Notes: generated by a model not told the origin, from the sequence alone. 64,000 nt of DNA from Clostridium muellerianum (GCF_012926525.1 NZ_JABBNI010000036.1:62001-126000); one strand, 5' to 3'. Shown: positions 35,116 through 44,863, counted from the first letter of the stretch. Made by a program: numbers and translations.

Positions 35116-35160
35116 AGAAACACTGTATTATTCAATTGAATTTTACAAGTGTTTCTATTT
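35116..35160 (+). terminator. Terminator after the AbrB gene
   Basis: Stem AGAAACACT/AGTGTTTCT (35116-35124 with 35148-35156), then ATTTTG. Confidence 0.65.
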
Positions 35161-35343
35161 TGCAATACAAATTTAAAATGTGAATATAATATTAGCTTAT
35201 GTTTAAATTATTGTAATGATTTAGACAATAGATATTTTTTGTAGTAAAATTCAAATTATTAAAGTAGATAGAAAGATCTTAGATAATAAGGTTATTTTAA
35301 GATTAATGAATAAATATATTTAATAAATCAAGGAGGTATCGGT

Positions 35344-35565
35344 ATGGCAAATATAAAATATGAAATAAAAGAAACTATAGGAGATCTTTCAGAATCATCG
35401 AAGGGGTGGAAGAAAGAATTAAATTTAATAAGCTGGAATGATAATATACCTAAATTTGATATTAGAGATTGGTCTCCTGACCATGAAAAGATGGGTAAGG
35501 GCATAACTTTAACAAATGATGAATTGAAAAAGTTAAGGGATATTTTAAATGAGATGAAACTATAA
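35344..35565 (+). CDS. ydbC: YdbC/PC4-family ssDNA-binding protein
   Basis: 73 aa. The PC4-like fold of the YdbC family is recognised from GWKKELNLISWN, KFDIRDWSPDHEKMGKGITL and the C-terminal helix. Family members bind single-stranded DNA and are linked to transcription or repair. Strong AAGGAGG. Complete length for the family. Confidence 0.9.
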   Translation: MANIKYEIKETIGDLSESSKGWKKELNLISWNDNIPKFDIRDWSPDHEKMGKGITLTNDELKKLRDILNEMKL

Positions 35566-35620
35566 AATAATTAGGGAAATTTATAATTGATAATAGTGTA
35601 AAATAAAAGAGTTAAGCCCT

Positions 35621-35708
35621 AAAATTTTATAATACTATATATATATAAATACATATAGCAATCTCTTAAAAATTACTATAGAATTTATATATGCATATAA
35701 ATTAATTT
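35621..35708. repeat. AT-rich dispersed repeat, copy 2
   Basis: Nearly identical to 27007-27087 with a small insertion in the TATA-rich centre. It ends just before the ribosome binding site of the HepT gene, so it may supply promoter or leader sequence. Confidence 0.7.
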
Positions 35709-35720
35709 GGTGGTGAGTTT

Positions 35721-36149
35721 ATGATTGATAATATTGATTTGAATAAAATAAAACAAAAAATAATGTTCATGCAGGGTAATATAGATAAACTAAAAAAGCT
35801 TCAGAATATTTCTAGGGATATATTTATAGAAGACTTTAGAAATGTAGATAGTGCTAAATATTTATTACAAGTTACAATTGAGGCTATACTAGATATAAGC
35901 AATCATATAATAGCTAGAAATAGATGGGGAAAACCAGAAACTAATAAGGAAAGCTTTGAAATACTTGCAAGTAAAGATATTATTGAAAAAAAATATATAG
36001 ACGTGTATTTTTTTATGGCTAAGTTTAGAAATAGAATTGTTCACATGTATTTTGATGTTAGTGACGAAATGATTTACGATATAACTCAAAATAATTTAGA
36101 AGACTTTGAAGCTTTTATCAAAGATATAGTTAGAAATCTTAGTATATAA
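35721..36149 (+). CDS. hepT: HepT-like ribonuclease toxin (HEPN, DUF86)
   Basis: 142 aa, all-helical HEPN domain. The catalytic RX4HXY motif is intact as RNRIVHMY near residue 103. HepT toxins are neutralised by adenylylation of the motif tyrosine by the partner MntA. GGTGGTGAG precedes the ATG. The nucleotidyltransferase gene follows after 73 nt. Confidence 0.9.
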   Translation: MIDNIDLNKIKQKIMFMQGNIDKLKKLQNISRDIFIEDFRNVDSAKYLLQVTIEAILDISNHIIARNRWGKPETNKESFEILASKDIIEKKYIDVYFFMAKFRNRIVHMYFDVSDEMIYDITQNNLEDFEAFIKDIVRNLSI

Positions 36150-36222
36150 GTAACATTTAAGAATAAGTGTACATATTAAGGCGGCTTTAGGAAAATAAAA
36201 AAAGGGATTTGGAGGTGACACA

Positions 36223-36621
36223 ATGCTAAATATAGAGAATAAAATAGGCAGCTTGAAAAAATATTTTAGTGATCAGCCTAATGTTCTAGGAGCATGGATA
36301 ATAGGTTCATATGGAACTGAGTATCAAAGAGAAGATAGCGATATTGATTTTGCTATACTTTATGATAAAGATATAAATGATCTAGAAGAAATGAAATTTG
36401 CTGGTGATATTACAGAATTACTTAAAGTAGAAAATATTGATACTATAAATTTAAAAAAGGTGCCAATCACCCTTCAATTCAAAACCATAAAAGAAGGTAG
36501 AACTTTGTATGAAGCAGATTATATAAAAGTGTGTGATTATATAGAATACGTAATAAGTAATTACCAAAATAAAAAATATTATTTAGATCAATTTGATAAA
36601 GATTATTTTGCTAGCTTTTAG
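36223..36621 (+). CDS. mntA: MntA-like nucleotidyltransferase antitoxin
   Basis: 132 aa. The minimal nucleotidyltransferase motif GSX10DXD is intact (GSYGTEYQREDSDID, residues 28-42). MntA adenylylates and inactivates HepT, a type VII toxin-antitoxin mechanism known for this pair. GGAGGTG upstream of the ATG. Gene order is toxin then antitoxin. Confidence 0.9.
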   Translation: MLNIENKIGSLKKYFSDQPNVLGAWIIGSYGTEYQREDSDIDFAILYDKDINDLEEMKFAGDITELLKVENIDTINLKKVPITLQFKTIKEGRTLYEADYIKVCDYIEYVISNYQNKKYYLDQFDKDYFASF

Positions 36622-36753
36622 TTAAGACATGAATAGAGAATAGCAATCGCACTAAAGAGAAGTAATAGTAGGAAGAGAACATAAGATTGTTGATCTTGAA
36701 GAGTATTGGAAATTTAGAAAAAGAATTAATCACTTAATGAGCTAGTGATTTAA

Positions 36754-36808
36754 CAAGAAAAGTGAAGGTTTAGATGACTTAATGTTACCTTCACTTTTCT
36801 TGTTTTTT
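36754..36808 (+). terminator. Terminator after the HepT/MntA genes
   Basis: Perfect 16-bp stem (36754-36769 with 36787-36802) then TTTTTT. The 36622-36753 stretch before it holds no gene; a short open frame there lacks a start. Confidence 0.85.
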
Positions 36809-36882
36809 GCGCAAGTATAAACAATATTTACAATATAAACTAATAAAATTCAATATTTTATTTATAAATGTTTTAAATTTTT

Positions 36883-36924
36883 GTATCTAGGGATACTGAA
36901 TATAAAGAAGGTTAATCCTATAAT
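36883..36924 (+). promoter_or_regulatory. GTATCT-AG-GGATAC operator and promoter
   Basis: A 14-bp palindrome (36883-36896) is centred 29.5 bp upstream of the first base of TATAAT (36919-36924). The same motif at the same distance precedes hcp (39054-39095), so both are probably activated by the Crp/Fnr regulator encoded at 38341-39036. Confidence 0.7.
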
Positions 36925-36958
36925 TAAAACATAGATTTATTGAAAACGGAGGGATAAC

Positions 36959-37579
36959 ATGAGCGCATTTTTAGGAAAAATTCATTATTGGTTATATAAT
37001 AAAATTCAATTGCATGAAAAATTCATAGATGAAATAATTGGTTTATCTGAAACTAAAGGTTATAACAGTGATACGATGGTAAACGAAAGTTATTCTAGAT
37101 ATGGTATACCTGTAAGAGGTGTATTAGAAAATGAAATAGAACATTCTAATATTCATGGCTGGCTTCAGGAAAGAATAATAAGTGTAGAAAGCAGATTAGC
37201 ATATGTTGTAACTGAAGTGTTAAATAATAATGTTGTTAAGAAAGAAGAAATTGCTGATATTTTTTATAAAAACGCAGAAGGTATTATGAGGGAACTTGGA
37301 GTTAATGAAGGCTTGCCAGAGGATTTCTTTAATTTAATTTTTGATTACATGCTTGAAGGAATGCCATGTGACAGAGTAAATGATGTAATTGAAAATAATG
37401 AAACTGTGATTCAGTGGAAAACTACAAGAGATATTCATAAACAATATTGGGATGCAGTTCAGGGAGATGTTAATAATTTTTATTTATTAAGAGATGCTTG
37501 GATTAATGGATTCTTAGAAGCTAGTGGTATGGGATATAAATACACTAGAACAGAAGATGGTGTAAATACAATAAGGTAG
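36959..37579 (+). CDS. Hypothetical protein of a nitrosative-stress operon
   Basis: 206 aa, helical, soluble, not recognised. It contains IHYWLYNKIQLHEKFIDEI near the N-terminus and two His in HSNIHGWLQERI, which might bind metal. AACGGAGG before the ATG. It lies 10 nt upstream of a hemerythrin gene in one operon under the GTATCC-type operator, so a role in NO, O2 or iron chemistry is likely from context only. Confidence 0.7.
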   Translation: MSAFLGKIHYWLYNKIQLHEKFIDEIIGLSETKGYNSDTMVNESYSRYGIPVRGVLENEIEHSNIHGWLQERIISVESRLAYVVTEVLNNNVVKKEEIADIFYKNAEGIMRELGVNEGLPEDFFNLIFDYMLEGMPCDRVNDVIENNETVIQWKTTRDIHKQYWDAVQGDVNNFYLLRDAWINGFLEASGMGYKYTRTEDGVNTIR

Positions 37580-37589
37580 GTGTAATTAT

Positions 37590-38144
37590 ATGGATGGAAT
37601 TGTATTAATGGTAGGGGAACACAAAAATATAAAGAGAATGCTTAAGGTAATTAGAAAAGCTTGTATAGGTGTTATGAATGGAAAAGAAATTGATTTTAAA
37701 GATTTTGAAAGCATAATTGATTTTGTAAGAAATTATGCAGATAAGCATCATCATGGAAAGGAAGAAAAAATTTTATTTACCAGAATGGTAGATGAAATCG
37801 GTGGTGCAGCTGAGAAGTTAGTCAAATTTGGAATGCTTGTTGAACACGACTTTGGAAGAATGTACATTAAGGATCTTGAAGAAGCTCTTGGCAAAGCTAA
37901 AACTGGTGATGATGAAGCAAAACTTGATGTAATAGCAAATGCTGTATCATATGCAAATTTATTATCTAGACACATAGATAGAGAAGACAATGTTGCATAT
38001 CCTTTTGCTAAGAGAGCACTATGTGAAGAAACATTAAACAAGATTAATATGGAATGTGATAGTCTTGAAGAGGAAACTAGCAAGGCAGGAGTGCAAAATA
38101 AGTATATTAAAATGTTAGAAATGTTTGAGGAAAAATACAAGTAA
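37590..38144 (+). CDS. Hemerythrin HHE-domain protein
   Basis: 184 aa, four-helix bundle with diiron ligands spread as H12 (GEHKN), HHHGKEE near residues 52-58, EHD near 87 and HIDREDNVAYPF near 131-142. Hemerythrins of anaerobes bind O2 or NO, or sense/repair iron damage. Second gene of the operon under the shared operator. Start ATG 37590, though the site (TAGGTG) is modest. Confidence 0.88.
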   Translation: MDGIVLMVGEHKNIKRMLKVIRKACIGVMNGKEIDFKDFESIIDFVRNYADKHHHGKEEKILFTRMVDEIGGAAEKLVKFGMLVEHDFGRMYIKDLEEALGKAKTGDDEAKLDVIANAVSYANLLSRHIDREDNVAYPFAKRALCEETLNKINMECDSLEEETSKAGVQNKYIKMLEMFEEKYK

Positions 38145-38234
38145 TTTAGAAGATGAAGTATTCATTTTTGAAATAATTAATGCTTATAAATATTAATGAA
38201 AGAATTCTTGTTTAATTATAATTGAGAAAAAATC

Positions 38235-38335
38235 AGGCTGTCATATTAAGAAATTTATATACAATGTATTGTTTGGAAAACCAATGACAAACACAATACG
38301 TTGTAATATTTATTCTTAATGTGGCAGCCTTTTTA
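38235..38335. terminator. Long bidirectional terminator
   Basis: Arms 38235-38252 and 38313-38330 pair almost perfectly, with an inner dyad of ACAATGTATTGT type. T-runs occur on both sides (38331 on plus; the A-run before 38235 on minus). It serves the convergent hemerythrin and crp/fnr genes. Confidence 0.8.
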
Positions 38336-38340
38336 TATGT

Positions 38341-39036
38341 TTAATATTCACAAAAATCTTTTAACGTTTCAATATTTTTTATTTTAAATGTGGATAAATG
38401 AAAATCAATAATACCTTCATCACGCATTTCACACATTTCTCTAGACAGTGATGGTCGTGATATATTTAAAAAATCAGCAAGTTCATTTCGTTTTAGGGGG
38501 ATGGTAAAGGTACTGTTTTTCACATGTTCATATTGATCAAATAAGTATAAACAAATTTTACTTCTTATGCTTTTAAGTGAGAGATATTCAACTTTTTTGT
38601 TTAGCATTAAGCCTTTATCGGATATTACGTTTATAAAGTTTGCAAGCATTGAAGTATGCCATGAACAATTTTTACCACATCTAGCTATAAGGTCTGAATT
38701 GGCAAGAAATAAGACTTTGCAAGATGATTGTGCCATTACTGTTACAGGCCATATTTTACGACTGGAAAATACAAACATTTCACCAAATAAGCCGCCTTTT
38801 TTTATTATAGACATTACAACTCTGTCTCCCCTTATGTTTTCTTTAGTTATAATTATTTCCCCTTCTAAAACTAAACCAAATTTATCAATTGTTTCACCAG
38901 AATTTATTATGAACTCATTCTTATTATAGTCATGTATTTGGTGGTTTAAGCAGTGGAATAGCGAAAATATTTCGTCTGTATCTATACCATGAAATAAAGG
39001 TGATTTCTTAATTAGATTAATATATTGATTTATCAT
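38341..39036 (-). CDS. Crp/Fnr-family regulator (HcpR-like by context)
   Basis: 231 aa. An N-terminal cyclic-nucleotide-binding-like domain (about 10-130) and a C-terminal Crp HTH (KRNELADFLNISRPSLSREM). ATG 39036 with AAGGATGG is chosen; the extra 40 residues of the longer frame are hydrophobic and would start inside hcp's leader. No Cys cluster for Fe-S was seen at the N-terminus. Divergent from hcp, with the GTATCC-TC-GGATAC palindrome between them; likely senses NO or redox and activates hcp and the hemerythrin operon. Confidence 0.88.
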   Translation of the reverse strand: MINQYINLIKKSPLFHGIDTDEIFSLFHCLNHQIHDYNKNEFIINSGETIDKFGLVLEGEIIITKENIRGDRVVMSIIKKGGLFGEMFVFSSRKIWPVTVMAQSSCKVLFLANSDLIARCGKNCSWHTSMLANFINVISDKGLMLNKKVEYLSLKSIRSKICLYLFDQYEHVKNSTFTIPLKRNELADFLNISRPSLSREMCEMRDEGIIDFHLSTFKIKNIETLKDFCEY

Positions 39037-39053
39037 ATAAATACCATCCTTTT

Positions 39054-39095
39054 GTATCCTCGGATACCGAATTGCTTTAATAAATATAATATAAT
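39054..39095 (+). promoter_or_regulatory. GTATCC-TC-GGATAC operator and hcp promoter
   Basis: Perfect palindrome at 39054-39067, centred 29.5 bp upstream of TATAAT at 39090-39095. The spacing equals that at 36883-36924 and corresponds to about -41.5 from the expected start, the class II activator position. It also lies upstream of the regulator's own gene. Confidence 0.75.
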
Positions 39096-39154
39096 AATCA
39101 CATAGAAATAACAAGACTTCAATCAAAATAAGATAATAAAGTAGGAGGTACATC

Positions 39155-40858
39155 ATGTCAAATATGTTTTGTTTTCAATGTCAAGAAGCTGCAGGGGGAA
39201 AAGGCTGTACAGTAAAAGGTGTTTGTGGTAAAACTTCAGATGTTGCAAAAGCTCAGGACTTATTAATTTTTGTAACAAAAGGACTAGCAATAGTTAGTAA
39301 TGAGGGAAGAAAAGTTGGCGTAATTGATGCTAAAGTGGACAAGTATCTAACAGAAAATTTATTTTCTACAATAACCAATGCTAATTTTGATAGAGAAGTT
39401 CTTTTAAATAGAGTAAGGGAAACTTTAAAATTAAGAGAAGAGTTGAAGACTCAAGTTATAAAAGCAGGTGGACAAATTGGAGAAACTAAAGGTAATAGTG
39501 GTTTCTTTAAAAAATTATTTGGATTGGCATCAAGTGAAGTAGTTATTCCTGATGCTGCAGCATGGTCAGATAAAAGTGTTAGCGGATTTGATGAAAAGGC
39601 TGAAAAAGTAGGAGTGCTAGCAACTGAAAATGAAGATGTAAGAAGCTTAAGAGAACTTGTTATATATGGACTTAAAGGTTTATCAGCATATATGAAACAT
39701 GCTATGAACTTAGGATACAATGATGTAGAGGTTCACGGATTTATGGCTAAAGCTTTAGCTGCTACAGTAAATGATGCACTATCTGCAGATGAATTAGTAG
39801 CACTTGCTTTAGAAGCAGGAAAATATGGTGTAACAGCAATGGCTTTACTTGATAAAGCTAATACTGAGACTTATGGAAACCCTGAAATTACAAAGGTTGA
39901 TATTGGAGTTAGAAAAAATCCTGCAATATTAATTTCTGGTCATGATTTAAAAGATCTTCAAATGTTATTAGAGCAAACAAAGGGAACAGGAGTAGATGTT
40001 TATACTCATAGTGAAATGCTTGCAGGACAATATTATCCAGCATTTAAGAAGTATGATCATTTTGCAGGAAACTATGGAAATGCATGGTGGAAACAAGGAG
40101 AAGAGTTTGAAAAATTTAATGGAGTAATTTTAATGACTACAAACTGTGTAGTTCCTCCAAAGGATTCATATAAGAACAGATTATTTACAACAGGAGCTAC
40201 AGGTGTACCAGGTTGTAAGCATATTGAAGCAGATGAAAATGGAAATAAGGATTTTTCAGAATTAATTTCTTTAGCTAAAAAATGTAAAGCTCCAACTGAA
40301 ATAGAAAAAGGAGAAATTATAGGTGGATTTGCACATAATCAAGTATTAGCTCTTGCTGATAAGGTTGTAGATGCTGTTAAGACTGGTGCTATAAAGAGAT
40401 TCTTTGTAATGGCTGGTTGTGATGGTAGAGCAAAATCAAGAAGTTACTATACTGAATTTGCAGAAAAGCTACCAAAGGATACAGTTATATTAACTGCAGG
40501 ATGTGCAAAATATAAATATAACAAATTAAATCTTGGTGATATTGGTGGAATACCAAGAGTTTTAGATGCAGGACAATGTAATGATTCATATTCATTGGTT
40601 GTTATAGCATTAAAACTTCAAGAAGTATTTGGACTTGATGATGTAAATAAACTTCCTATATCATACAATATAGCTTGGTATGAGCAAAAAGCTGTAATAG
40701 TATTGTTATCATTATTACACCTTGGAGTTAAGAACATTCATTTAGGACCAACACTTCCAGCATTCCTTTCAGCAAATGTAGCTAAAGTTTTAGTAGAGAA
40801 CTTTGGAATAGCAGGAATTGGAACTGTTGATGAAGATTTAAAAATATTTTTAGGATAA
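39155..40858 (+). CDS. hcp: Hybrid cluster protein / hydroxylamine reductase
   Basis: 567 aa, cytosolic. The N-terminal cubane Cys set is visible in [15 protein letters not shown]...GVC. Hybrid cluster ligands occur in the C-terminal half ([22 protein letters not shown]). Reduces NO or hydroxylamine and protects from nitrosative stress. TAGGAGG before ATG. Divergent from the Crp/Fnr gene and under its likely operator. Confidence 0.96.
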   Translation: MSNMFCFQCQEAAGGKGCTVKGVCGKTSDVAKAQDLLIFVTKGLAIVSNEGRKVGVIDAKVDKYLTENLFSTITNANFDREVLLNRVRETLKLREELKTQVIKAGGQIGETKGNSGFFKKLFGLASSEVVIPDAAAWSDKSVSGFDEKAEKVGVLATENEDVRSLRELVIYGLKGLSAYMKHAMNLGYNDVEVHGFMAKALAATVNDALSADELVALALEAGKYGVTAMALLDKANTETYGNPEITKVDIGVRKNPAILISGHDLKDLQMLLEQTKGTGVDVYTHSEMLAGQYYPAFKKYDHFAGNYGNAWWKQGEEFEKFNGVILMTTNCVVPPKDSYKNRLFTTGATGVPGCKHIEADENGNKDFSELISLAKKCKAPTEIEKGEIIGGFAHNQVLALADKVVDAVKTGAIKRFFVMAGCDGRAKSRSYYTEFAEKLPKDTVILTAGCAKYKYNKLNLGDIGGIPRVLDAGQCNDSYSLVVIALKLQEVFGLDDVNKLPISYNIAWYEQKAVIVLLSLLHLGVKNIHLGPTLPAFLSANVAKVLVENFGIAGIGTVDEDLKIFLG

Positions 40859-40883
40859 TATAGATTTTAAATTATTCTTAATT

Positions 40884-40915
40884 AGGAACTAGGCGAAAGT
40901 CTAGTTCCTTTAACT
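40884..40915 (+). terminator. Terminator after hcp
   Basis: AGGAACTAG pairs with CTAGTTCCT (40884-40892 with 40901-40909), then TTTAACTTT. Confidence 0.75.
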
Positions 40916-41075
40916 TTGTAATAAGGCATTTGAATCAAACTTGTATGGTGGAGCATACATAGATTTGTATAAATCTATGTAGTATACTTTAAAAGTACAT
41001 TATATATAAATCTAATATGTATTTTTATATAGAGCTATTGCATAAGTGTATAGCTTTATTTTAGGAGGAAAACAA

Positions 41076-41468
41076 ATGAAAACAATACAAGTAGTTGCTG
41101 CAGTAATAAAGCATAATAATAAAATATTAGTCACTCGCCGTAGTTATGGTGAGTTTGAGAATATGTGGGAGTTTCCAGGCGGAAAAATAGAAATTGGAGA
41201 AACTCGAGAAGAAGCTCTTATTCGTGAAATCAAAGAAGAATTAGAATTAAATATTGATATATCTAACTATTTAACAACAATTGATTATGATTATCCAAAT
41301 TTTCATCTTACAATGCATTGTTTTGTATGTACTATATGTGGTGGTGAATTACATTTAAATGCCCACAATGATGCTAAATGGACAACTTTAGAAGAATTAG
41401 ATAAGCTTAATTGGATACCAGCGGATGTATTAGTTATTGAAAAACTTAAAGCTTGTAATAAAAGATAG
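41076..41468 (+). CDS. NUDIX hydrolase, MutT-like
   Basis: 130 aa. The Nudix box is complete (GGKIEIGETREEALIREIKEEL, given here only as its pattern GX5EX7REUXEEXGU at residues ~36-58). N-terminus VVAAVIKHNNKILVTRR is like the 8-oxo-dGTP / (d)CTP pyrophosphohydrolases of the MutT branch. ATG 41076 with TAGGAGG. Single gene. Confidence 0.9.
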   Translation: MKTIQVVAAVIKHNNKILVTRRSYGEFENMWEFPGGKIEIGETREEALIREIKEELELNIDISNYLTTIDYDYPNFHLTMHCFVCTICGGELHLNAHNDAKWTTLEELDKLNWIPADVLVIEKLKACNKR

Positions 41469-41586
41469 AAGGTTTTATTTGGGATGTGTTTAAGAATTAT
41501 GTTGAAATTATAAAGGCAACTTTGATTGCCTTTACTTCATATAAACCTAAATAAAGTTGTTTTTTCAATTTTAAAGTATATATCTG

Positions 41587-41877
41587 TTAATTACCTTTTT
41601 TAATTACCTCAATTACTTCATAATCCAGTATATGCTCCATATCATAGCCTAATTGTTTAGGTAAATCAGAATAATTAACCATGGCTCTTACTAAAATTTT
41701 ATCTTTATGCTTAATTTTTTGATAGGCTCTATATGCTTCAATCTCAATTTCTGTACTTTTTCTTATTACTTTATTACATTTCCCATCATGTTCTATAACC
41801 ATAAATCTTTCCCCTTGTTGTGGGTCTAACATTTCTTCTGTTATTATTGTATCTGGTGGCATCTTAGTTATATCCAT
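41587..41877 (-). CDS. Hypothetical protein
   Basis: 96 aa, soluble, acidic, not recognised. Codes on the minus strand with a GGACG-type weak site. Ends with a charged tail. Between a NUDIX gene and an M15 peptidase with no operon link. Confidence 0.5.
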   Translation of the reverse strand: MDITKMPPDTIITEEMLDPQQGERFMVIEHDGKCNKVIRKSTEIEIEAYRAYQKIKHKDKILVRAMVNYSDLPKQLGYDMEHILDYEVIEVIKKGN

Positions 41878-42171
41878 GTTTAAAACGTCCTTTCAATCCA
41901 TAAAATTTAATTATTTATTGCGTATTAGGCTTACAATAATTATATCATTTTCAACAGCCTTCTTAAACATAGGCTTTATTTAATATTGATGCTGTTAAAG
42001 AACTTTCATCTATGGAAGACTTCCAATATTGAATATACAATTATAGGTTAAAGTATGTTTTATACTAAACTTTTACATATAAACAAATCCCAAATCCAAC
42101 CATTGAGTGAATAAGTATATTAAAAATGAGAGAAATTAAATAAATCAATAATTAAGAAAGGTGAGTATGAT

Positions 42172-43110
42172 ATGAAGAAAACACTTATTTATATAATAAC
42201 TTTTTTTCTACTGGTTAACTCAACCTGTGGAGTAAAAGCTTCTGCTATTAGTACTAATGTTACAGGCATAAGTGTTAATGAATATGATATCAAAATGAAG
42301 CAGGACCTGTTATGCTTAATGATGGCTTATCCAGAATATATAAAGGATATTAAATGTGATGATAATAATTATGTATATTTAATAATGAAATCTGGTAGAA
42401 AAATTTTATATGATGACAAAAAAGTAAAAACGCCTGAGGAGAAGCTTGGAAATGCAGATTTACAGGATACTATGGAGCAGATTTATCCTTTAACAAGTAT
42501 CTCTAAATTAATGGATAAAAATTATGATCCTGGAAGATACAGATCCTATGATTTATTAAAAGAAGTATACGGTTCTTCAAGACAGCAGATAGAAGGAAAT
42601 TTGAAAAGTGTAAATTTAAAATACACACATGTTCTTTTTAACAATAATAACAAAGCGGCTGAATCACTTCAAAGTACTATGCAAAATCTCATACCTCTTT
42701 TAAAAGAAAATGAATCTGTTAGAAGATGCCTATTTCCCTGCATGGGTACTTTTAACTATAGATTAGTTGCAGGTACTAATAGACTAAGTCCTCATTCTTT
42801 TGGTATTGCTATAGATCTTGCAAGTGATAAAAGAGATTATTGGAAATGGTCTTCACCTAAAGCTGGAGAAGAACGCTTAAATTCATATTCTAAAGAAATA
42901 GTTGAAGCCTTTGAAAAAAACAACTTTATATGGGGTGGGAAATGGGGACATTTTGATATTTTACATTTTGAATATAGACCAGAGATTATTTTAAAAGCTA
43001 AATATTTTACTAATGTTAATGATGATAAATCACCATGGTATAATGGAGTGAATTTAGAAGATGCCTCTATTAAGGAGTATATTGATAAAATTAATCAATC
43101 ATTAAAATAA
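42172..43110 (+). CDS. Secreted M15-family D-Ala-D-Ala carboxypeptidase-like protein
   Basis: 312 aa with an N-terminal signal peptide (cut near ~24, VKASA). The M15 zinc peptidase motifs are visible: SPHSFGIAIDLA (His and Asp ligands) and KWGHFDILHFEYRPE (catalytic Asp/His). Likely trims peptidoglycan stem peptides or acts in spore cortex or cell wall turnover. GAAAGGTGAG upstream of the ATG. Single gene. Confidence 0.88.
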   Translation: MKKTLIYIITFFLLVNSTCGVKASAISTNVTGISVNEYDIKMKQDLLCLMMAYPEYIKDIKCDDNNYVYLIMKSGRKILYDDKKVKTPEEKLGNADLQDTMEQIYPLTSISKLMDKNYDPGRYRSYDLLKEVYGSSRQQIEGNLKSVNLKYTHVLFNNNNKAAESLQSTMQNLIPLLKENESVRRCLFPCMGTFNYRLVAGTNRLSPHSFGIAIDLASDKRDYWKWSSPKAGEERLNSYSKEIVEAFEKNNFIWGGKWGHFDILHFEYRPEIILKAKYFTNVNDDKSPWYNGVNLEDASIKEYIDKINQSLK

Positions 43111-43700
43111 TATGAGAATAAGTTCTAAAAATAAATATGAATTATTATCAATTAATTGAATAATAGTGATTTGTAAGAATTTCTGCTATGATCTAATCGT
43201 TTTTGAATATCTTTTATGTAGGCACCATGCTTTTAAAAGTATGGTGCCATAATTTTTTCATCAGTTATATCCAATCACTTTCTACATTAATGATAAATGT
43301 AGTTTTTAAAGGCTTAAGAGAAATGATTTAGATAGCTAATTTGAATATTTTTTTATATGTAAACGATATATGATGTTTATTTGCAATAAGGTTGTTTCAA
43401 TGTTTGCTAAAAAATGATAGTATTATCTTGAGGGTTATGACAAATTGGTAATATTAAACAACCTAAATTACATTATTCTCTCATATTTTTGTTATTTTAT
43501 AATTTATATTTAATATAATCATAATACTATATAAATATTAACTTATTACAATAATATACAAAATGTTAAAATACAAAATAAAATCCGAGGTGATTAAGAT
43601 ATATGTCATTAGTATTATGATACCTTAAAACTTAAATATAAAGAAAACAATAGATAAAAACTGTACTTATAATATTACTTGAAAGGAAGGAGAAATTTAA
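43111..43700. other. Gene-free stretch with one terminator
   Basis: A 14-bp hairpin GGCACCATGCTTTT/AAAAGTATGGTGCC (43221-43248) with a following T-tract terminates the M15 gene. The remainder is AT-rich. A GAGGTG site at about 43589 precedes only a 5-codon frame. Confidence 0.6.
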
Positions 43701-44624
43701 TTGGATATATTAAAAGTTAAGGGAAATACATATTGCATTGATACTGGAATGACGTACATACCTTTTTATAAAATTAATGATGAAGAAATTATCATGTTGG
43801 ATACAGGCTGGAAAAAAGGAGAGCGTGAGGGTATAGATGAAGTTTTGGAAAGCAATAATTTTAAAGTTAGAGCTATCTTAAACAGTCATGCTCATACAGA
43901 TCATATTGGGAACAATACACATTTAAAAAATAAATATAATGCTATAATTGCTATGTCTGCTTATGAAGCTATTATTTGTAGTTCTGATGTTAACCTTAAG
44001 GTTTATTATGGAAGTCAAACATTAACAGAGATAAGGAAACACTATGGACATATGGTTTGTAAAACAGATGTTATCATAGATGAAGATCAGAATGAGGTAT
44101 CATTATGTGGGGTTAATTTTGGGATTATTCATACACCAGGTCACAGTCCTGCCAATATATGCATTATAACACCTGATGATGTTGCATATATGGGAGATAC
44201 TCTCATAAGTTATGAAGTAATGGAGGGGGCAAAAATGCCCTATGCATATATATTAAGCGAAGACATGAAGAGCAAGGCAAAAATTTATGATTTGAAGTGC
44301 AGCAAATATATAGTAGCACATAAAGGAATGTATGACGACATTAAAAAACTAATAGATGATAATATCGATTTTTATGAAAGTAGAGCAATGAGAATATATG
44401 AAGTAATAGATGGAACTATGACAATGGAAGATATTATGAAGGTTGTCATTAAAAAGTTTAACATCCGTATACAAGATACGTATAAGTATTACTTTATAGA
44501 GAGAATGTTAAAATCCTATGTGGATTATTTATATGAAATAAAAAAACTTAAGCTGATTATGGAAAATGGATTTCTTAAATATACAAAGATGACAGCTAAT
44601 GCTGTTATAGATATGACTTTTTAA
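43701..44624 (+). CDS. MBL-fold metallo-hydrolase
   Basis: 307 aa. The metallo-beta-lactamase metal motif HAHTDH (near residue 64), PGHSP His and GDT Asp are present. The ~90-residue C-terminal helical extension could be a winged helix. The substrate is unknown. TTG start at 43701 with AAGGAAGGAG 8 nt upstream. Confidence 0.88.
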   Translation: MDILKVKGNTYCIDTGMTYIPFYKINDEEIIMLDTGWKKGEREGIDEVLESNNFKVRAILNSHAHTDHIGNNTHLKNKYNAIIAMSAYEAIICSSDVNLKVYYGSQTLTEIRKHYGHMVCKTDVIIDEDQNEVSLCGVNFGIIHTPGHSPANICIITPDDVAYMGDTLISYEVMEGAKMPYAYILSEDMKSKAKIYDLKCSKYIVAHKGMYDDIKKLIDDNIDFYESRAMRIYEVIDGTMTMEDIMKVVIKKFNIRIQDTYKYYFIERMLKSYVDYLYEIKKLKLIMENGFLKYTKMTANAVIDMTF

Positions 44625-44627
44625 AGT

Positions 44628-44680
44628 ACAGAGGACAATGAAGGTTGATTTTTGAGTATAGCTAAAAATCGACCTTTACT
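44628..44680 (+). terminator. Terminator within a dispersed 3'-flank repeat
   Basis: AAGGTTGATTTTT (44641-44653) pairs with 44664-44676. The preceding ACAGAGGACAATGAAGG also occurs at 45834-45863 (minus strand) and in part at 48589-48605. Confidence 0.65.
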
Positions 44681-44863
44681 GTTCTTCCAAAAAAGTTGAG
44701 ATTACATTGGGTAGTGTAAATAGTACTTCTTATATAGAGGTACTATTTTTTTATTGTTATTAATAATTAGTAGACTTTATATTAAAAAGTTTATTTATAT
44801 ATAGACATACTATTAAAATGAGCATATAATGAATATAAAATAAGTGTAGAGGTGTCAGATAAT

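Noticed and set aside
36653-36740. Short frame after mntA that reads like a protein end
   Set aside because: No start, no ribosome binding site and no recognisable family; treated as intergenic.
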